From an uncultured Collinsella sp. (GTDB taxonomy: Bacteria > Actinomycetota > Coriobacteriia > Coriobacteriales > Coriobacteriaceae), in NCBI GenBank assembly GCA_902470815.1, contig CABRHS010000003.1, forward strand, positions 1 to 64,000: 64,000 nt of DNA, given 5' to 3'. Shown here piece after piece: positions 29,366 through 38,356 of this stretch. Position 1 is the stretch's first letter, and each line of letters begins with the position of its first letter. The notes under the pieces were generated by a model, which was not told where the DNA came from, made no database searches, and saw nothing but the letters and a program-made list of their open reading frames with translations. The translations under genes were made by a program, and so were the position numbers.

Positions 29366-30979
29366 ATGAGCAAGCTCTACTTCAACGGCGAGTTCCTCCC
29401 CATGACGGGCGAGGGCGACACGTTCGAGGCCCTCGTCGAGGAGGGCGGGCGCATCGTCTTCACCGGCGGGCTCGACGAGGCGCGCGCCTTTGCGCCGGAT
29501 GCCGATGACGTCGACCTCGCGGGCGCTTGCCTCATGCCGGGTCTCATCGACCCGCACAGCCATATAGCCGGGTCGAATCAATATGTGGTCGCGGCGCAGC
29601 TCGACGCGTGCCGGAGCTTCGATGACATCGTCGAGGCCATGCGGGTGTTCGCGGAGAGGAACGCGATCGGCCCGGACGGCGTGATCATGGGCGTGGGGTA
29701 TGACCAGAACGCGATCGTCGAGGGGCGCCATCCCGATCGCCACGTGCTCGACCGGGTCTCCACCGAGGTGCCCTGCCTGGCCGTCCACGCATCGAGCCAT
29801 ATGCTGGTCGCCAATACAAAGCTGCTGGATCTCGCGGGTATCACGGCGCAGACGCCAGATCCCGAGGGCGCCCGGTACGGCCGCGAGGCGGACGGCGCGA
29901 CGCCGGACGGCTTCTGCGAGGAGCCCAACGCGATGTGGCCCGTCTTCGGCCAGGTGCAGCCGCGCCAGAAGTTCGACATGGACCAGCTGATCGTCCAGAT
30001 GCAGGACGTCTACCTGGAGCACGGCATCACGACGTGCCAGGAGGGCGCGACCACGGCGGACTACGCCGCCCTCTTCGCGGGCATGGCGAAGAGGGGCCTG
30101 CTCAAGATGGACGTGGTGAGCTATCCCATGCACGGCGAGGACGTCGATGCGATTCTGGCCGAGCATGCGGAGTTCGATGGGCCGGAATATACGGGGCACT
30201 TCAGGTTCGGCGGGCTCAAGATGTTCCTCGACGGCTCGCCTCAGGGACGGACCGCCTGGATGAGCGAGCCCTATAGCCCCGGTGACGAGGGCGAGGGCTA
30301 TTGCGGCTACGGCACCATCTCGGACGAGGACGCGTACGCCTACATGCGCAAGGCGATAGACGGCGGCCGCCAGCTTCTCGCGCACACCAACGGCGACGCC
30401 GCGGCCGACCAATACCTGCGCGTCTACGCCCGCGCGCTTGACGACTCACCCAACCCGCGCAAGCGCGAGCTCAGGCCGGTCATGGTCCACTGCCAAACGG
30501 TTCGCCGCGACCAGTATGAGCGGATGGGGGCGCTCAACATGATTCCCACCATCTTCACCAATCACATCTGGTATTGGGGAGACGTCCACTTGAGGAACTT
30601 CGGCGAGAGCCGCGGCGGGCGCATCTCGGCCGTGCGCGACGCGCTCGATTGCGGCCTGCGCCCTACCTTTCACACGGATTGCCCGGTGCTGCGCCCCAAC
30701 TTGTTCGAGAGCGTCTGGTGCGCCGTGCGCCGCGTCACCAAGGACGGGGTGCAGCTGGACGAGAATCAGAAGATCGGCGTGTACGAGGGCCTGGAGTGCA
30801 TCACCAGGAACGGTGCGTATCAATACGGCGAGGAGGCCCTCAAGGGCACGCTCGAACCCGGCAAGCTGGCCGATTTCTGCGTGGTGGAGCGCAACCCCCT
30901 TGCGGTTGATGTCGACGACCTTCGCGACCTGCGGGTCTTGGCGACCATCAAGGAGGGGCGGGCCGTCTGGCGCGCCTAG
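29366..30979 (+). CDS. amidohydrolase family protein, YtcJ type
   Basis: A 537-aa metal-dependent amidohydrolase of the Amidohydro_3 (YtcJ-like) group. The metal-binding DPHSHI (about 63-68) occurs early, with later His residues in HTNGDAA (about 346-352), VHCQT and HTDCPV, and the final beta strand GTLEPGKLADFCVVERNP. No signal peptide. Substrate is unknown; members act on cyclic amides, N-acyl compounds or similar. Start at the ATG 29366 with AAAGGA upstream; the longer frame from 29201 covers noncoding terminator sequence. Confidence 0.85.
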   Translation: MSKLYFNGEFLPMTGEGDTFEALVEEGGRIVFTGGLDEARAFAPDADDVDLAGACLMPGLIDPHSHIAGSNQYVVAAQLDACRSFDDIVEAMRVFAERNAIGPDGVIMGVGYDQNAIVEGRHPDRHVLDRVSTEVPCLAVHASSHMLVANTKLLDLAGITAQTPDPEGARYGREADGATPDGFCEEPNAMWPVFGQVQPRQKFDMDQLIVQMQDVYLEHGITTCQEGATTADYAALFAGMAKRGLLKMDVVSYPMHGEDVDAILAEHAEFDGPEYTGHFRFGGLKMFLDGSPQGRTAWMSEPYSPGDEGEGYCGYGTISDEDAYAYMRKAIDGGRQLLAHTNGDAAADQYLRVYARALDDSPNPRKRELRPVMVHCQTVRRDQYERMGALNMIPTIFTNHIWYWGDVHLRNFGESRGGRISAVRDALDCGLRPTFHTDCPVLRPNLFESVWCAVRRVTKDGVQLDENQKIGVYEGLECITRNGAYQYGEEALKGTLEPGKLADFCVVERNPLAVDVDDLRDLRVLATIKEGRAVWRA

Positions 30980-30994
30980 GCTCGTGAGCCCGGT

Positions 30995-31828
30995 TTAGCA
31001 AATGGAGATGGGGCGGTTCTGCCCGGCGGCGCGGATGCGCAGGCTGGGCATGCCGTCGCCGCGCGTGAGGGTGGCACTCGATCCCAACTCGTTGTCCAGG
31101 TCGGCGCCCAGGGCCTCGGCGAGGGCGCGGACTGCCAGGCTGGGGCGGTTGTTCTCCTGCGAGATGTGCATGGCGACTACGTGCTCGGTCCGGTCGCCCG
31201 CGAGCTCGCGCAGCGCATCTGCGGCCTGCTCGTTCGAGAGGTGGCCGTGTTCCGAGATGATGCGGTCCTGCAGATGGCGCGGGTAGGAGCCGGTGCGCAG
31301 CATGGGCACGTCATGGTTGCTCTCGAGGGCGAGGATGCGCGCGTCGGACAGCAGCCGCATCGCGCCGGACGGCAGAATGCCGGTGTCGGTGGCGTAGCCG
31401 ATCGAGTCGCCCTGGCAGTCAAAGCGAAAGCCCACGGGGTTCACGACGTCGTGGGAGGTAGGGAACGTCCTCACCCTCACGCCGGCGACCTGGAGCTCGT
31501 CGCCGGGCATGAAGGACTCGAACGGCAGGCAGGCGAGGTACTTGCGCGCGTCGGCCGTGCCGGCGCTCGCGTAGAGGGGCCCGTCGAAGCGCTTGACCCA
31601 GACCGAGACGCCGCTCACGTGGTCGCTGTGCTCGTGGGTGAGCATGAGGGCGCGGACGTCGGCCTCGTCGAGCCCCAGGTCGTGCATGCGCGAGAGGACC
31701 TCGCGACGCGAGAAGCCGTCATCGATCATGATGAGGCCCTGCGGCCCCTCGACGAGGGCGCAGTTGCCGCGCGATCCGCTTCCGAGGATGTGCAGGCGAA
31801 GGGCGGTGGTGGCTGTCGCGTGGTTCAT
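30995..31828 (-). CDS. MBL-fold metallohydrolase, WalJ/YycJ-like
   Basis: A 277-aa metallo-beta-lactamase-fold hydrolase, closest to the WalJ/YycJ group. Visible are LHILGSGSRGNCALV (about 10-24), the LTHEHSDHVSG metal motif (about 64-74), and later His/Asp positions (TSHDVVNP, ALESNHD, SEHGHLSNEQ). Members have been linked to cell-wall signalling and DNA repair; the substrate is unproven. I place the start at 31828 with GAGGAG on the minus strand; a longer frame upstream overlaps tilS. The gene is divergent from tilS. Confidence 0.88.
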   Translation of the reverse strand: MNHATATTALRLHILGSGSRGNCALVEGPQGLIMIDDGFSRREVLSRMHDLGLDEADVRALMLTHEHSDHVSGVSVWVKRFDGPLYASAGTADARKYLACLPFESFMPGDELQVAGVRVRTFPTSHDVVNPVGFRFDCQGDSIGYATDTGILPSGAMRLLSDARILALESNHDVPMLRTGSYPRHLQDRIISEHGHLSNEQAADALRELAGDRTEHVVAMHISQENNRPSLAVRALAEALGADLDNELGSSATLTRGDGMPSLRIRAAGQNRPISIC

Positions 31829-31889
31829 GGCGTCTCGGGCTCCTCGCAGATACAATGCGTACAGACGGATATGGCGGAAGGGGTGGGAC

Positions 31890-33452
31890 ATGCCCACGGT
31901 TTCCCAACGATACGGCGCGCGCCGCGGATCGGCCGCGGGCGCTCCGGGCGCGGCGCGCTCGGGCGAGCTGGGCGCGCCGGTGGTTCTCATGGTATCAGGA
32001 GGGGCGGACTCAACCGCGCTGCTGCTCATGGCATGCACGGGCGCGCTCGACATAGACGACGGCCGCGGCCGCGCGCGCATCGCCCGCGAGCGGCTGCACG
32101 TCCTCCATGTGAACCATCACCTGCGCGGCGCGGCGTCCGACGGCGACGAGGCGTTCGTGCGGGACCTTTGCGCGCGCCTGGGGGTGCCCTTGTGCGTGGA
32201 GCATGCGAGCTTCTCCGATTTGGACGGGCGCAATCTGGAGGGGGCCGCGCGCGAGGTGCGATACGCGGCGGCGCGCAGGTACGTGCACGAGCTCTCCGCG
32301 GAGAGCGGGACGCCGCGCTCGGCGGCGCGCATCCTGACGGCGCACACCTCGAGCGACCGCGCGGAGACCTTTTTCATGAACGCGATCAAGGGCTCGGGGC
32401 CGGCGGGCCTGTCGAGCATACCCCGGCGTCGGAACATCATCGTCAGGCCGCTGCTCGACCGGACGCACGGCGAGCTCGTGCGCTACCTGGAGGTGGCGGG
32501 GCAGCCGTGGCGCGAGGACGAGAGCAACCGCGACACGAGCTTTCTGAGGAACTTCGTGCGGCACCGCCTCATGCCCGTGGCGATGGAGCGCAACCCCAAC
32601 GTGGCGCGCAGCGTGGGCGCGGCGTGCGACATCCTGGGAGACGAGGATGCCTTCATGTCGCAGCTGGCCGCGACGGCCCTGCGCGGTTGCGTGCGGCGTC
32701 GCGCGGAGGGGCTCGTGGTGCTCGACGCCGCCCGTCTCGCCGCCGCGGAGGTCGCCATCGCCCGGCGGATGGTCCGTCTGGCCGTGCGAGAGCTCGATGA
32801 GGACGCGCGGCTTGAGATGCGCCACGTGGAGGCGACCCTCGCGTGCGTGGCGGCTGGGGAGGGCTCCGTGACGCTTCCCGCCGGGATCGACGCGCGCATC
32901 GAGTTCGGCACGCTCGCCCTGAGGACGCCCGCGGAGCGCGAGAGCGCGGCGATCGGATGGCTCGCGGTTCCCGGCGGCCTGCGGGTCGCGGGGGGAGCCG
33001 TGCTGGAGGCGACGCTGGTCGAGGTGCCCGCGGGATCCGACCCCGTGGCGCTTGCGCGCTCGGCGAACGACGCGTCGACGGTGCTCATAGACGCCGCCGC
33101 GCTCGGGTACGCGGCGCACAGCCTGCCCAACCTGCGCGAGGACCAGCGCTGGGGTGCCCCCGCCGCGACCAGCCCCGACCGCGGGGCGCTGCGGCTTTGG
33201 GTGGACGTCCCGTCCGCGGGCGACATGCTCTGCCCGTTCGGCATGCGGGGCCGCAGCAAGAAGCTCTCCGACTTGCTCAACGAGGCGCAGGTCCCAATCG
33301 CCGAGCGCGCGCTCACGCCTGTTGTTCGCACCTCGCCGGGAGGGGCGATCGTGTGGGTGCCGCCCATTCGCCTGGACGACCGCTTTAAATGCACGGCCAC
33401 CAGCGAGCTCCTGGTAAAATTAACGTTTCGTCCCATTGCGGACGTGCGGTGA
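31890..33452 (+). CDS. tilS: tRNA(Ile)-lysidine synthase
   Basis: Converts C34 of the CAU anticodon of tRNA-Ile to lysidine, using ATP and lysine, so that AUA codons are read as Ile. The 520-aa protein has the PP-loop LMVSGGADST (about 32-41), the RNFVRHRLMP segment, and a C-terminal TilS domain (GDMLCPFGMRGRSKKLSDLL). Its start at 31890 follows GGAAGGGG. The tilS-hpt-ftsH order is conserved in many bacteria. TACAAT at 31851-31856 is a possible -10. Confidence 0.93.
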   Translation: MPTVSQRYGARRGSAAGAPGAARSGELGAPVVLMVSGGADSTALLLMACTGALDIDDGRGRARIARERLHVLHVNHHLRGAASDGDEAFVRDLCARLGVPLCVEHASFSDLDGRNLEGAAREVRYAAARRYVHELSAESGTPRSAARILTAHTSSDRAETFFMNAIKGSGPAGLSSIPRRRNIIVRPLLDRTHGELVRYLEVAGQPWREDESNRDTSFLRNFVRHRLMPVAMERNPNVARSVGAACDILGDEDAFMSQLAATALRGCVRRRAEGLVVLDAARLAAAEVAIARRMVRLAVRELDEDARLEMRHVEATLACVAAGEGSVTLPAGIDARIEFGTLALRTPAERESAAIGWLAVPGGLRVAGGAVLEATLVEVPAGSDPVALARSANDASTVLIDAAALGYAAHSLPNLREDQRWGAPAATSPDRGALRLWVDVPSAGDMLCPFGMRGRSKKLSDLLNEAQVPIAERALTPVVRTSPGGAIVWVPPIRLDDRFKCTATSELLVKLTFRPIADVR

Positions 33453-33504
33453 CCTGCAAAAGGGTATGCTGCAATCTGAATATACGGGCAACGAAAGGGA
33501 AGTC

Positions 33505-34053
33505 ATGGAAACGCTTCATCCGGATGTTGAGGAAATCCTGTTCAGCGAGGAGGACATCAAGGGCATCGTCAGGCGCCTCGGCGAACAGATCACCAAGGAC
33601 TACCAGGGCAAGGACCTCGTCCTCATCGCCGTCCTGCGCGGCGCCGTGGTCTTCATGGGCGACCTCATGCGCGCCATCGACACCAAGTGCGCCATCGACT
33701 TCATGGCCGTCTCCAGTTACGGTGACGGCGCGAAGTCCTCGGGCGTCGTGCGCATCATCAAGGATCTCGATATCGACATCAAGGGCCGTGACGTCCTGAT
33801 CGTGGAGGACATCCTCGATTCCGGCCTCACCCTCAAGTACCTGATGGCCAACCTGTCCAGCCGCAAGCCCGCCTCCCTTGAGGTGTGCACCTTCCTGTGG
33901 AAGGACGTGGAGGGCAAGCAGGCCGCCATCGACCCCAAGTACGTGGGCACGCACTGCCCGGACGCGTTCGTGGTCGGCTACGGCCTCGATTTCGCGGAGC
34001 GCTACCGCAACCTCCCGTACGTGGGCGTGCTCAAGCCGGAGGTTTACGCATAG
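33505..34053 (+). CDS. hpt: hypoxanthine phosphoribosyltransferase
   Basis: Salvages hypoxanthine or guanine with PRPP. The 182-aa protein has the type I PRTase loops: LRGAVVFMGDL, and the PRPP-binding VLIVEDILDSGLTL (about 96-109). The ATG at 33505 follows GAAAGGGA; an earlier ATG at 33466 is less likely. A TGGTAAAAT extended -10 at 33412-33420 in the end of tilS could give hpt an internal promoter. The stop lies 1 nt before the ftsH ATG. Confidence 0.95.
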   Translation: METLHPDVEEILFSEEDIKGIVRRLGEQITKDYQGKDLVLIAVLRGAVVFMGDLMRAIDTKCAIDFMAVSSYGDGAKSSGVVRIIKDLDIDIKGRDVLIVEDILDSGLTLKYLMANLSSRKPASLEVCTFLWKDVEGKQAAIDPKYVGTHCPDAFVVGYGLDFAERYRNLPYVGVLKPEVYA

Positions 34054-34054
34054 C

Positions 34055-36307
34055 ATGATCGACTGCACAAGCGCCGTCGAGCGCGCGCAGGGCGCCGTCG
34101 TCCTCCATGCGGAGGGCGACGGGTCCGGCGCGGGCGACGGCCGCCCTACGCCCCCGAACGGTGCGGGAAACCAGGGCGGCGCCGGGATGCCGGGCAACCA
34201 GGGCGGGCGCCCCGGCGGCCCCTCCCGCACGCGCCTCATTTACTTCGCCTTCGCCTGCATCCTGCTCGGCTACGTCTTTTGGAACCTGGGCGGCGCGACG
34301 CAGCAGGGCGGCAAACCCGTGACTCTTGCCACCAGCGAGTTTGTTGCCGCGGTCGAGTCCGGCCGCGTTGAAGAGGCCACCTATACCGTGATCGACGGCA
34401 CGGTGCGCGGCGAGTATTGGCCCAAGGGCGAGAAGCGCTCCAAGGATAACCTCAAGGCGTTCACCTCGACCTACGTGGGATCCGACTCGCTCGCCGAGCT
34501 CATGGCGGCGCATCCCAAGACCACGTATCGGGTGGACACCGAGGATCCCGACATGCTCATGGACCTCCTGCTCGCCATCCTTCCCACCGGCCTGCTCATC
34601 TTCGTGATGTTCTACTTCATGCGCCAGATGACGGGCGCCAACAACAAGGCCATGCAGTTCGGCAAGACCGACGCCAGGACCACCGAGGCGACGCGGCCCA
34701 ACGTCAAGTTCAAGGACGTCGCCGGCATCGACGAGGCGGTCGAGGAGCTCGAGGAGGTCCGTGATTTCCTTGCCGACCCCGAGCGCTTCCGCAAGCTGGG
34801 CGCCAAGATCCCGCGCGGCGTGCTGTTGGTGGGTCCTCCCGGCACGGGCAAGACGCTTCTCGCCAAGGCCGTTGCCGGTGAGGCGGGCGTTCCGTTCTTC
34901 ACCATCTCCGGCTCCGAGTTCGTTGAGATGTTCGTGGGCGTGGGCGCCTCCCGCGTGCGCGACCTGTTCAAGAACGCCAAGGAGCAGTCGCCCTCGATCA
35001 TCTTCATCGACGAGATCGACGCTGTGGGTCGCCAGCGCGGCGCCGGCCTGGGAGGCGGCCACGACGAGCGCGAGCAGACGCTCAACCAGCTGCTCGTCGA
35101 GATGGACGGCTTCGAGGAGAACGAGAGCGTGATCCTCATCGCCGCCACCAACCGACCGGACGTCCTCGACCCGGCGCTGCTGCGTCCGGGCCGCTTCGAC
35201 TGCCAGATCACGGTCGACCGTCCCGACGTGCGCGGCCGCGAGCAGATCCTGCGCGTGCACGCCGCCAACAAGCCGCTTGACACGGACGTCAGCTTTGAGA
35301 AGCTCGCCCAGCTCACCGTTGGTTTTGCCGGTGCCGACCTGGCCAACCTCCTCAACGAGGCCGCGCTGCTCACCGCCCGCCGCAACCGCTCGCTCATCTC
35401 GATGGACGAGATCGAGGAGTCCATGGAGCGCGTCATGGCCGGTCCGCAGCGCAAGAGCCGCGTGATGAGCGAGGCGGAGCGCCGCATCATCGCCTACCAC
35501 GAGAGCGGTCACGCCCTTGTGGGGCACGTGCTGGACAACTCTGACCCGGTGCACAAGATCTCGATCATCAGCCGCGGTCAGGCCCTCGGCTACACCATGC
35601 AGCTGCCCGCGGAAGACCATTTCCTCAAGTCGCGCCGCGAGATGCTCGACGAGCTCGCCGTGTTCCTGGGTGGTCGCGTGGCCGAGGAGCTCATGTGCGA
35701 CGACATCACCTCGGGCGCGAGCAATGACCTGGAGCGCGCCACCAAGATGGCCCGCGAGATGGTCACGCGCCTGGGCATGAGCGAGGAGCTGGGCACCCAG
35801 GTGTTCGGCGAGGCCCAGCACCAGGTGTTCCTGGGTCGCGATTACGCCGACCATCAGGATTACTCCGAGGAGACGGCCCGTCGCATCGACGTCGAGGTGC
35901 AGCGCATCATGCGCGAGGCCCACGAGCGCGCGGTGCAGATCATCTCCGAGCGCCGCGAGCAGATGGACCTCATGGCCCGCGTGCTGCTCGAGCGCGAGAC
36001 GGTCGAGGGCGAGGCCGTGACGGCCCTCCTCGATAACGAGTGGGATGCCTACCTGGAGCGCGAGGGCGAGATCGTCGCGGCCAAGGAGGCCCGCAACGAT
36101 GCCGCCGCGAACGGCGCGGACCCGGCCGTCGTCGAGGCGGAGCGCGCGCGCCGCGCCAAGCCCCGCCAGAGCGACGAGGAGATCGCCGCGGAGGCCGCGG
36201 CGTTCGCGCAGGCCGCCGTCGCGGGCGAGGACCGTGCCATTCCCGAGGCGGGAGCCGAACGCGATGGGGCTGCTGAGCGGGACGAAGGTCCTCGGCACGA
36301 CTCATAG
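34055..36307 (+). CDS. ftsH: ATP-dependent zinc metalloprotease FtsH
   Basis: A membrane AAA protease that degrades unfolded membrane proteins and short-lived regulators. The 750-aa protein has a Gly/Pro/Asn-rich cytoplasmic N-tail of about 60 residues, two membrane segments (about 64-78 and 175-191) around an extracytoplasmic domain, Walker A GPPGTGKT (about 260-267), Walker B IIFIDEID, the second region of homology, and the zinc site HESGH (482-486). The C-terminus is Ala/Glu-rich and predicted disordered. It directly follows hpt. Confidence 0.96.
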   Translation: MIDCTSAVERAQGAVVLHAEGDGSGAGDGRPTPPNGAGNQGGAGMPGNQGGRPGGPSRTRLIYFAFACILLGYVFWNLGGATQQGGKPVTLATSEFVAAVESGRVEEATYTVIDGTVRGEYWPKGEKRSKDNLKAFTSTYVGSDSLAELMAAHPKTTYRVDTEDPDMLMDLLLAILPTGLLIFVMFYFMRQMTGANNKAMQFGKTDARTTEATRPNVKFKDVAGIDEAVEELEEVRDFLADPERFRKLGAKIPRGVLLVGPPGTGKTLLAKAVAGEAGVPFFTISGSEFVEMFVGVGASRVRDLFKNAKEQSPSIIFIDEIDAVGRQRGAGLGGGHDEREQTLNQLLVEMDGFEENESVILIAATNRPDVLDPALLRPGRFDCQITVDRPDVRGREQILRVHAANKPLDTDVSFEKLAQLTVGFAGADLANLLNEAALLTARRNRSLISMDEIEESMERVMAGPQRKSRVMSEAERRIIAYHESGHALVGHVLDNSDPVHKISIISRGQALGYTMQLPAEDHFLKSRREMLDELAVFLGGRVAEELMCDDITSGASNDLERATKMAREMVTRLGMSEELGTQVFGEAQHQVFLGRDYADHQDYSEETARRIDVEVQRIMREAHERAVQIISERREQMDLMARVLLERETVEGEAVTALLDNEWDAYLEREGEIVAAKEARNDAAANGADPAVVEAERARRAKPRQSDEEIAAEAAAFAQAAVAGEDRAIPEAGAERDGAAERDEGPRHDS

Positions 36308-36322
36308 CCATTTCGTTGCGTA

Positions 36323-36358
36323 TGTGCCGGCGGTGCGGTATCCGTGCCCGCCGGCACA
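36323..36358 (+). terminator. hairpin after ftsH
   Basis: TGTGCCGGCGG (36323-36333) pairs perfectly with CCGCCGGCACA (36348-36358) around a 14-nt loop. No T run follows, so termination may depend on Rho or the hairpin may stabilise the 3' end. Confidence 0.5.
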
Positions 36359-36478
36359 TTGCCTATGGTTGCATGTAAATTGCCTATGAAAACCTGCCGT
36401 CTTGCAGCTTCAAAAGGAAGAGAATCATAGGCAAATGCCCTGTGCATGGGCACTTGTTGGAACCCGAGGTAAATGCCC
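36358..36478 (+). promoter_or_regulatory. repeat-rich leader ahead of the YjdF-like gene
   Basis: ATTGCCTATG occurs twice, 21 bp apart (36358-36367 and 36379-36388), and its complement CATAGGCAAAT follows at 36426-36436. The second copy can form a 10-bp stem with 36425-36434 that encloses two small hairpins (CTGC/GCAG at 36394-36407 and CTTC/GAAG at 36408-36420). A third hairpin TGCCC/GGGCA spans 36436-36452, and AAATGCCC is repeated at 36471-36478. It may be a structured RNA leader or a set of operators; I do not recognise a known riboswitch. Confidence 0.4.
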
Positions 36479-36532
36479 AGGCTTATGGCCGGCGTTTCAA
36501 GTAAGAGAGTAGATCCGAAGATCGGAGGATCC

Positions 36533-37348
36533 ATGGCCGGATTTTTCGCCCGCGCGAAGCAGACCATGCATCAAAAGCGCCAAAACGAGCCCATGGTCTT
36601 TTACCTGTACTTCATTCTGCGCGCCCTCGTGCTCATCACGCTCGTGCGCTCGGCGTTCCTGGGGCACTATGAGCACATGATGCTGTGCGTCCTCACCCTC
36701 GTGCTCCTGCTCGTCCCCTCGTTTCTCGAGCACACGCTCGACATCGAGCTCCCGGACCTCCTCGAGTCGATCATCCTGCTGTTCATCTTCGCGGCGGAGA
36801 TTCTGGGCGAGATCGACGCCTTCTACATCAGCATTCCGTTTTGGGACACCATTTTGCATACCACCTGGGGATTCATGTGCGCGGGTATAGGTTTCGCGCT
36901 TTTCGATATCCTCAATCGCAGCGAGAACTCCAGCCTTCACCTCACGCCGCTGTACATGGCGGTCTCGGCGGTCGCCTTCTCCATGTGCATCGGCGCATGC
37001 TGGGAGATCTTCGAGTACTTCGCCGATTGCTTCATCGGCGTCGACATGCAGAAGGACACGCTGGTCCAGGCCATCAACACCGTATGGCTCGACCCCACCA
37101 ACTCCAACATAACCATCCCGGTGCAGGATATCGTCTCCACGCAGGTCACGCTCGCCTCGGGGGAGGTCATCTCCATTCCCGGCGGCTACTTGGACATCGG
37201 CATCCACGACACCATGGCCGACCTGATCGTGAACCTCATCGGCGCGCTGGTGTTCGCCGTCCTCGGCTTCGCCTACGTCAAGACCCGCGACAACAACTCC
37301 TTTGCGGCGCGCTTCATCCCGCGCGTGCGCAAGGGTTCCCGCAGCTAG
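36533..37348 (+). CDS. YjdF-like (DUF2238-like) integral membrane protein
   Basis: A 271-aa membrane protein with about six hydrophobic segments. The segments FWDTILHTTWGFMCAGIGFA, CWEIFEYFAD and DTMADLIVNLIGAL match the pattern of the DUF2238/YjdF inner-membrane family (charged or polar residues in otherwise hydrophobic helices). Function unknown. The ATG at 36533 follows TCGGAGG by 5 bp. It is followed by the PHP gene with 18 nt between them. Confidence 0.72.
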   Translation: MAGFFARAKQTMHQKRQNEPMVFYLYFILRALVLITLVRSAFLGHYEHMMLCVLTLVLLLVPSFLEHTLDIELPDLLESIILLFIFAAEILGEIDAFYISIPFWDTILHTTWGFMCAGIGFALFDILNRSENSSLHLTPLYMAVSAVAFSMCIGACWEIFEYFADCFIGVDMQKDTLVQAINTVWLDPTNSNITIPVQDIVSTQVTLASGEVISIPGGYLDIGIHDTMADLIVNLIGALVFAVLGFAYVKTRDNNSFAARFIPRVRKGSRS

Positions 37349-37366
37349 GTGGAAAGGGTGATCTCC

Positions 37367-38176
37367 ATGGCTTATGGCATCTTGGGTGACATGCACACGC
37401 ACACGCTCTTCTCGCGCCATGCGTATTCGACCATCGAGGAGAACGTCCGCGCCGCGGCGGAGGCCGGTCTTGAGATCCTCGGCTCGACCGATCACTTCAG
37501 CTGCATGCTCTTCCCCGAGCAGCACGTCCGCAACTTCCAGTTCTTCGCCAACACGGGGGCATGGCCTCGCACGTGGCACGGCGTGACGTTGCTGCATGGT
37601 GCCGAGGCGGACATCGTGGGGCTCGACGGGTCGTTGTTCGGCCAGGATATCGCTTATGCGCAGGACATCACCGGCCGTGCGCGCAGCGCGGAGCTCACGC
37701 TGTTCGATTGGGTCGTCCGCGAGGCCGATTATCTGATCGCGAGCGTGCATAACGCGGACTTCGCCGAGGGCTGCTCCGTCTCGGATGTGACCGACATGTA
37801 TATCGCCGCCCTCGAGCAGCCCCGGGTGCTCATCTTGGGGCATACGGGCCGCGCTGGCCTGCCCTATGACGTGGACGCGGTCCTCGCGTGCGCCAAGGAG
37901 CGCCACAAGCTCATAGAGATCAACGAGCACTCGCTCGAGATCGATGGCCCGCATCACGGCGTGTGCCGCGGTATCGCCGAGCGCTGCGCCGAGATGGGCG
38001 TCGGCATAGTTGTCTCGAGCGACGCGCACATCGCTCCACGCATCGGCCGCTTCCCGTCTGTGGAGAAGATGCTCGACGAGATTCATTTCCCGGAGGATTT
38101 GATCGTGAACCGCGGACGCGCGCCGTTCCTGGGCGAGCTCGCGGCATCCGGCGTGCGCGAGCTCTCGATCGCGTAG
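37367..38176 (+). CDS. PHP domain phosphatase, YcdX-like
   Basis: A 269-aa metal-dependent phosphoesterase. The N-terminal PHP motif DMHTHTLFSRHAYS (about 7-20), then GSTDHFSC, the HGAEADI, VASVH-type and HTGRAG segments, and the late SSDAHIAPRIG (about 217-227) give the trinuclear metal ligands of the YcdX/histidinol-phosphatase-like family. The ATG at 37367 follows GGAAAGGG. Probably cotranscribed with the membrane protein. Substrate unknown. Confidence 0.88.
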   Translation: MAYGILGDMHTHTLFSRHAYSTIEENVRAAAEAGLEILGSTDHFSCMLFPEQHVRNFQFFANTGAWPRTWHGVTLLHGAEADIVGLDGSLFGQDIAYAQDITGRARSAELTLFDWVVREADYLIASVHNADFAEGCSVSDVTDMYIAALEQPRVLILGHTGRAGLPYDVDAVLACAKERHKLIEINEHSLEIDGPHHGVCRGIAERCAEMGVGIVVSSDAHIAPRIGRFPSVEKMLDEIHFPEDLIVNRGRAPFLGELAASGVRELSIA

Positions 38177-38356
38177 CCCTGTTCGGGCGAAAGCTTAAGG
38201 TTCCACCACGAAAATGTAAGAGTTTCGTCACATGCGGCGCGTATGCGCCTGATATCCTGGGCGGCACGAGAAAACGGGGCGGCATATAACGCGATCCGGC
38301 GCGTGCGTCACCGCACGTGGCGGCCGCCCAAGATGTGCGTATGCGAGGTGCGGAAC

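Noticed and set aside
36358..36478. Known riboswitch class before the YjdF-like gene
   Set aside because: No conserved core of TPP, FMN, SAM, purine, glycine, cobalamin, yybP-ykoY or the yjdF/azaaromatic motif could be seen, and the Bacillus YjdF of that riboswitch is a different protein family.
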